Shown: piece by piece, positions 46,455-49,692 of the stretch | Layout of the letters: every line of letters starts with the position of its first letter | How positions within the stretch are numbered: position 1 is the stretch's first letter | From: Serratia sp. Ag1 | GTDB lineage: Bacteria > Pseudomonadota > Gammaproteobacteria > Enterobacterales > Enterobacteriaceae | DNA: 49,692 bases | Assembly: GCF_000743355.1 (NCBI RefSeq) | Contig: NZ_JQEI01000046.1 | Location: 1-49,692 of the forward strand | Direction of reading: 5' to 3' | Notes under the pieces: generated by a model | Told to the model about the DNA's origin: nothing | Database searches by the model: none | What the model saw: only the letters and a program-made list of their open reading frames with translations | Translations under genes and position numbers: made by a program

Positions 46455-47912
46455 ATGAATAACAACCCAGGAACAGTTCTGACAGCCATACAGGCACTCG
46501 ATAAACTCGAGGCGATGTATGATGCCTCGGTTTGCGCGCTACGAGGAGCCATCAAGGATTTCATCGCTCATGGGGCCCTCCCAGACGAGCAAGCACGCGC
46601 AGAGGGGCTGTTTTCTTACCCGGAATTGCGTGTCCGTTGGGATGGTGATACGCCTAATAGCCCCAGGGCACGCGCCTACGGAAGATTTACCCGGCCCGGT
46701 AATTACACTACCACCATTACCCGGCCACAGTTGTTTCGCCATTATTTGTCTGAGCAATTGGCTTTACTAGAAAGCGAATATGCCGCCGTGATTGAGGTCG
46801 TTTCATCCAGGCAGGAGATCCCTTTCCCTTATGTGATTGACGGTTCCGATCTCACGCTGGATCGCTCGATGAGTGCCGGAATAACCAAACATTTTCCCAC
46901 CACCGAATTAGCACAAATCGGCGATGAGACAGCAGATGGGCTGTTCCCTTTTATCAATCACTTCCCACTGTCACATTTTGACGCACTGCGTACGGACTTC
47001 TCTCTGGCACGATTAAGGCACTATACCGGTACCCCTGTAGACCATTTCCAGCCTTTCGTACTGTTTACTAATTACACGCGCTATGTGGATGAGTTTGTAC
47101 GGTGGGCATGCCGCCAAATTGCCGACCCAGACAGCCCCTATGTCGCTCTTTCCTGTGCAGGTGGGCATTATGTCACGGCACAAACCCCTAACCCAGAACA
47201 GGCAGTTTCGGATCTCGCCTGGAAAAACCACCAAATGCCCGCTTACCATCTGATTGCTCGTGATGGCCAAGGAATCACCTTGGTGAATATCGGCGTCGGC
47301 CCCTCTAACGCCAAAACCATCTGCGACCATCTGGCTGTATTGCGCCCACATGCCTGGCTGATGATCGGCCACTGTGGTGGCCTGCGTGAAAGCCAATCAA
47401 TCGGCGACTATGTTCTGGCCCATGCGTATCTGCGCGACGATCACGTACTCGACTCAGTATTACCACCGGATATTCCTATCCCAAGCATCGCGGAAGTGCA
47501 GCGAGCACTTTATGACGCGACCAAAACGGTCAGTGGCATGCCGGGTGAAGCGGTGAAACAGCGTCTGCGAACTGGCACGGTTGTCACAACGGACGATCGC
47601 AACTGGGAATTACGCTACTCCGCCTCTGCACTACGTTTTAACCTCAGCCGAGCCGTGGCTGTCGATATGGAGAGCGCCACCATTGCCGCTCAGGGCTATC
47701 GTTTCCGGGTCCCTTACGGTACTTTGCTTTGTGTTTCTGATAAACCGCTGCATGGTGAGATCAAACTGCCAGGTCAGGCAAACCGCTTCTATGAAGGTGC
47801 GATTTCCGAACATCTGCAGATCGGAATCTGCGCGATCGAGCTATTACGTGCCGAGGGAGAACATCTGCATTCCCGTAAGCTGCGTACCTTCAACGAGCCA
47901 CCTTTCCGTTAA
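46455..47912 (+). CDS. amn: AMP nucleosidase Amn
   Basis: 485 residues, expected length. Hydrolyses AMP to adenine and ribose 5-phosphate in the cytoplasm. An N-terminal regulatory domain (ELRVRWDGDTPNSPRARAYG, FPYVIDGSDLTLDRSMSAGI) precedes the nucleoside-phosphorylase-like catalytic domain (VNIGVGPSNAKTICDHLAVL, MIGHCGGLRESQSIGDYVLA, VAVDMESATIAAQGYRFRVP). AAGGA lies 6 bases before the ATG. E. coli amn responds to phosphate starvation; no clear Pho box was found here. Confidence 0.97.
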   Translation: MNNNPGTVLTAIQALDKLEAMYDASVCALRGAIKDFIAHGALPDEQARAEGLFSYPELRVRWDGDTPNSPRARAYGRFTRPGNYTTTITRPQLFRHYLSEQLALLESEYAAVIEVVSSRQEIPFPYVIDGSDLTLDRSMSAGITKHFPTTELAQIGDETADGLFPFINHFPLSHFDALRTDFSLARLRHYTGTPVDHFQPFVLFTNYTRYVDEFVRWACRQIADPDSPYVALSCAGGHYVTAQTPNPEQAVSDLAWKNHQMPAYHLIARDGQGITLVNIGVGPSNAKTICDHLAVLRPHAWLMIGHCGGLRESQSIGDYVLAHAYLRDDHVLDSVLPPDIPIPSIAEVQRALYDATKTVSGMPGEAVKQRLRTGTVVTTDDRNWELRYSASALRFNLSRAVAVDMESATIAAQGYRFRVPYGTLLCVSDKPLHGEIKLPGQANRFYEGAISEHLQIGICAIELLRAEGEHLHSRKLRTFNEPPFR

Positions 47913-47945
47913 CTCTCTGGCAGAAATGGCTAGCAGCAAAACGAA

Positions 47946-47973
47946 AAACCCCTCATGTCACCATGCGGGGTTT
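47946..47973. terminator. Bidirectional terminator between amn and the FKBP gene
   Basis: AAACCCC / GGGGTTT with an additional CATG/CATG inner stem. A-rich on the left and T-rich on the right. It serves the convergent amn (+) and FKBP (-) genes. Confidence 0.8.
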
Positions 47974-47998
47974 CTGTTGCGACTTTCAGGGCTTAGGC

Positions 47999-49692
47999 TT
48001 AGTGAGCTTCAGCGGTACTGCTTGCAGGCATAACATCCAGGATACGCACGCTATAGACCATAGTGGCACCCGGTGGAATGTCTGGCGCCATCCCTTTGTC
48101 GCCATAGGCCAACTCAGGTGGAACTACCAGCGTCATGCTGCCATGGTTTTTCAACTTGGTAATTGCTTCACGGAACAATGGTGGATAAGCACTCAGCGGT
48201 TGTGAAATCGATGTACCCGCCAGATCCATATCTTTAATCACCTTACCATCGGTCAGACTTTCTTTAACCACGACGGCAACCGTATCCGTCTCATTAATAG
48301 CACCATCACCCTTATAATCTATACGGTAGTAGAAGCCTTGCGGTGATTTAACCACCTTGGCCTGCTGCCTGAATTTATCAATATATTTCTTGCCCGTTTG
48401 TTCATTCTTTGTTTTTAACTGCTTATGCTGACTATTTAATTCCAGCTCGCTCTCATACAAGGCTTTAGCAATTTGCTCTTTGTCCATTTTAATCTGGCCG
48501 TTGATGGTGTCGGTCACCCCCGCTAACGCCACTTGCCGATTAACTTCAACACCCTGCGACTTTTTACTCTCAAGCAGGCTTACAATGTCGTTACCCAGAG
48601 AAGTCCCGATAGCATAATCACGCTTTTCCTGATCGGTTTTAGGCTCTGTCAAGACAGCCACACTTTCCGGTTGCGATTTCTTAGCATCAGCCAACGCTTG
48701 TTGTAACTGCTTGAGATCCTGATCTTTCTGCTCGCGATCTTTAGCCTGCTCTGCCAGTTGCTCTTGCAGTTTGGCATTCGATTGCTGGCTTTCCTGTACG
48801 GTTTGCTGCAATTGTGCCAACTGTTGCACTTTCTGCTCGCTGTCTTTGGCTTGTGCCGCCAGTTGCTCCTGCAACTTGGCGTTCGCCTGCTGGCTTTCTT
48901 CTAGCGTTTGCTGTTGCTGTTTAACCTGTTGGGTTTTCTGCTCACCATCTTTGGCCTGAGCTGTAAACTGCTCCTGCAATTTGGTCAGAGCCTGCTGGTT
49001 CTCCTGCAACGATTGCTGTAGTTGTTTCACCTGCTGAGTTTTCTGCTCGCTATCTTTGGTTTGCGATGCCAGTTGCTCTTGCAGTTTGGCCAAGGCCTGT
49101 TGGCCCTGTTGCAGTTCTTTCACCTGCTGAGTTTTTTGCTCGTTGTCTTTGGTCTGCGATGCCAACTGCTCCTGCAATTTGGCACTCGCCTGCTGGTTAT
49201 CCTGCAACGTTTGCTGTAGTTGTTTCACCTGCTGAGTTTTCTGCTCGCTATCTTTGGTTTGCGATGCCAGTTGCTCTTGCAGTTTGGCCAAGGCCTGTTG
49301 GCCCTGTTGCAGTTCTTTCACCTGCTGAGTTTTTTGCTCGTTGTCTTTGGTCTGCGCCGCCAATTGTTCCTGCAATTTGGCACTCGCCTGCTGGTTATCC
49401 TGCAACGTTTGCTGTAACTGCTTCAGCTGCAGCGCTTTTTGCTCGCTATCTTTGGTTTGCGATGCCAGTTGCTCTTGCAGTTTAGCCAAGGCCTGTTGGC
49501 CCTGTTGCAGTTCTTTCACCTGCTGAGCCTTTTGTTCGCTGTCTTTGGTCTGCGCCCCCAATTGTTCCTGCAGCTTGGCACTCGCCTGCTGGTTATCCTG
49601 CAACGTTTGCTGTAACTGCTTCAGCTGCTGCGCTTTTTGCTCGCTATCTTTGGTTTGCGCCGTGAGCTGTTCTTGCAACTTAGTCAGGGACT
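47999..49692 (-). CDS. FKBP-type peptidyl-prolyl isomerase with long repetitive coiled coil (5' end outside window)
   Basis: Incomplete: the frame is open to the window edge, where S-L-T-K precedes LQEQ, so the true start, and any signal peptide or membrane anchor, lies outside. The first about 340 visible residues are a Gln/Lys/Glu-rich repeat array starting LQEQL with TKDSEQK. Then comes an FkpA/Mip-type N-terminal dimerisation domain (YAIGTSLGNDIVSLLESKKS, GVTDTINGQIKMDKEQIAKA) and an FKBP catalytic domain (FREAITKLKNHGSMTLVVPP, ELAYGDKGMAPDIPPGATMV). In FkpA/Mip the protein works in the periplasm as a foldase. The predicted shape is a rod with the isomerase at its tip. Confidence 0.85.
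   Translation of the reverse strand, partial: SLTKLQEQLTAQTKDSEQKAQQLKQLQQTLQDNQQASAKLQEQLGAQTKDSEQKAQQVKELQQGQQALAKLQEQLASQTKDSEQKALQLKQLQQTLQDNQQASAKLQEQLAAQTKDNEQKTQQVKELQQGQQALAKLQEQLASQTKDSEQKTQQVKQLQQTLQDNQQASAKLQEQLASQTKDNEQKTQQVKELQQGQQALAKLQEQLASQTKDSEQKTQQVKQLQQSLQENQQALTKLQEQFTAQAKDGEQKTQQVKQQQQTLEESQQANAKLQEQLAAQAKDSEQKVQQLAQLQQTVQESQQSNAKLQEQLAEQAKDREQKDQDLKQLQQALADAKKSQPESVAVLTEPKTDQEKRDYAIGTSLGNDIVSLLESKKSQGVEVNRQVALAGVTDTINGQIKMDKEQIAKALYESELELNSQHKQLKTKNEQTGKKYIDKFRQQAKVVKSPQGFYYRIDYKGDGAINETDTVAVVVKESLTDGKVIKDMDLAGTSISQPLSAYPPLFREAITKLKNHGSMTLVVPPELAYGDKGMAPDIPPGATMVYSVRILDVMPASSTAEAH
48671..49678 (-). repeat. Tandem coding repeats, alternating 105 and 93 bp (198-bp higher-order period)
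   Basis: Units in coding order: 49678-49574 (35 aa), 49573-49481 (31), 49480-49376 (35), 49375-49283 (31), 49282-49178 (35), 49177-49085 (31), 49084-48980 (35), 48979-48875 (35), 48874-48770 (35), and a diverged last unit to about 48671. The 35-residue form ends LQDNQQASAK or similar, the 31-residue form KELQQGQQALAK. Paired units form a near-identical 198-bp repeat. Confidence 0.92.

Noticed and set aside
49022-49485. Repetitive plus-strand ORFs opposite the FKBP gene
   Set aside because: Leu/Phe/Cys-rich antisense translations of the coiled-coil repeats; no independent coding evidence.

Overview
The window reads as chromosome of an enterobacterium, most likely Serratia or a close Yersiniaceae relative. 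This rests on close recall-based matches to enterobacterial AstCADBE, PutA/PutP, Cbl, ChaA/ChaC, PhoH and Amn, on a type I-E-like CRISPR repeat, and on a dispersed palindromic repeat whose arms carry TATACCC and AAGCAACTTGAAGTA, of a kind I associate with Serratia and Yersinia. No alignment or database search was run.

Layout. 1-333 is the trailer end of a CRISPR array. A 33-codon membrane ORF on the opposite strand ends inside its last repeat. 607-6763 is the complete arginine-succinylation operon astCADBE (minus strand). 7426-13796 holds an HSL-type esterase, a MocR/GntR-aminotransferase regulator divergent from a CioAB cytochrome bd oxidase with a DUF2474 mini-gene, and an NAD-binding SDR. 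13798-17762 is rich in palindromic repeats and carries cbl, chaC and a Fur-box siderophore-interacting protein. 17841-20359 holds chaA and an MFS transporter.

20361-23520 looks like an accessory island: a probable prophage portal fragment, a HicAB toxin-antitoxin pair, and an AT-rich, tightly packed three-gene operon of unknown function with its own promoter. phoH follows. 24947-30991 is putP/putA around a control region with five GTTGCA PutA operators. 31273-32975 is a CsgG / DUF4810 / DUF799 lipoprotein trio, followed by a two-motif aspartic-protease-like protein on the other strand.

34169-45675 (minus strand) is a type VI secretion locus: tssB, tssC, a drastically shortened tssK, tssL, an OmpA-domain protein, hcp with its own terminator, clpV, tssA and a VasL/TagA-like protein. 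tssE, F, G, J, M and vgrG are not in the window, so the locus is split or decaying. It is followed by amn. At the right edge is an incomplete FKBP-type prolyl isomerase whose N-terminal half is a long Gln/Lys-rich coiled coil of alternating 35- and 31-residue repeats.

Functionally, the left and middle parts are nitrogen/carbon catabolism (arginine to glutamate and succinate; proline to glutamate), with respiration, cation and iron genes between them. The most unusual parts are the truncated tssK in an incomplete T6SS, the AT-rich three-gene operon, the register-shifting repeat protein, the bilobal protease-like protein and the CRISPR/mini-ORF junction.
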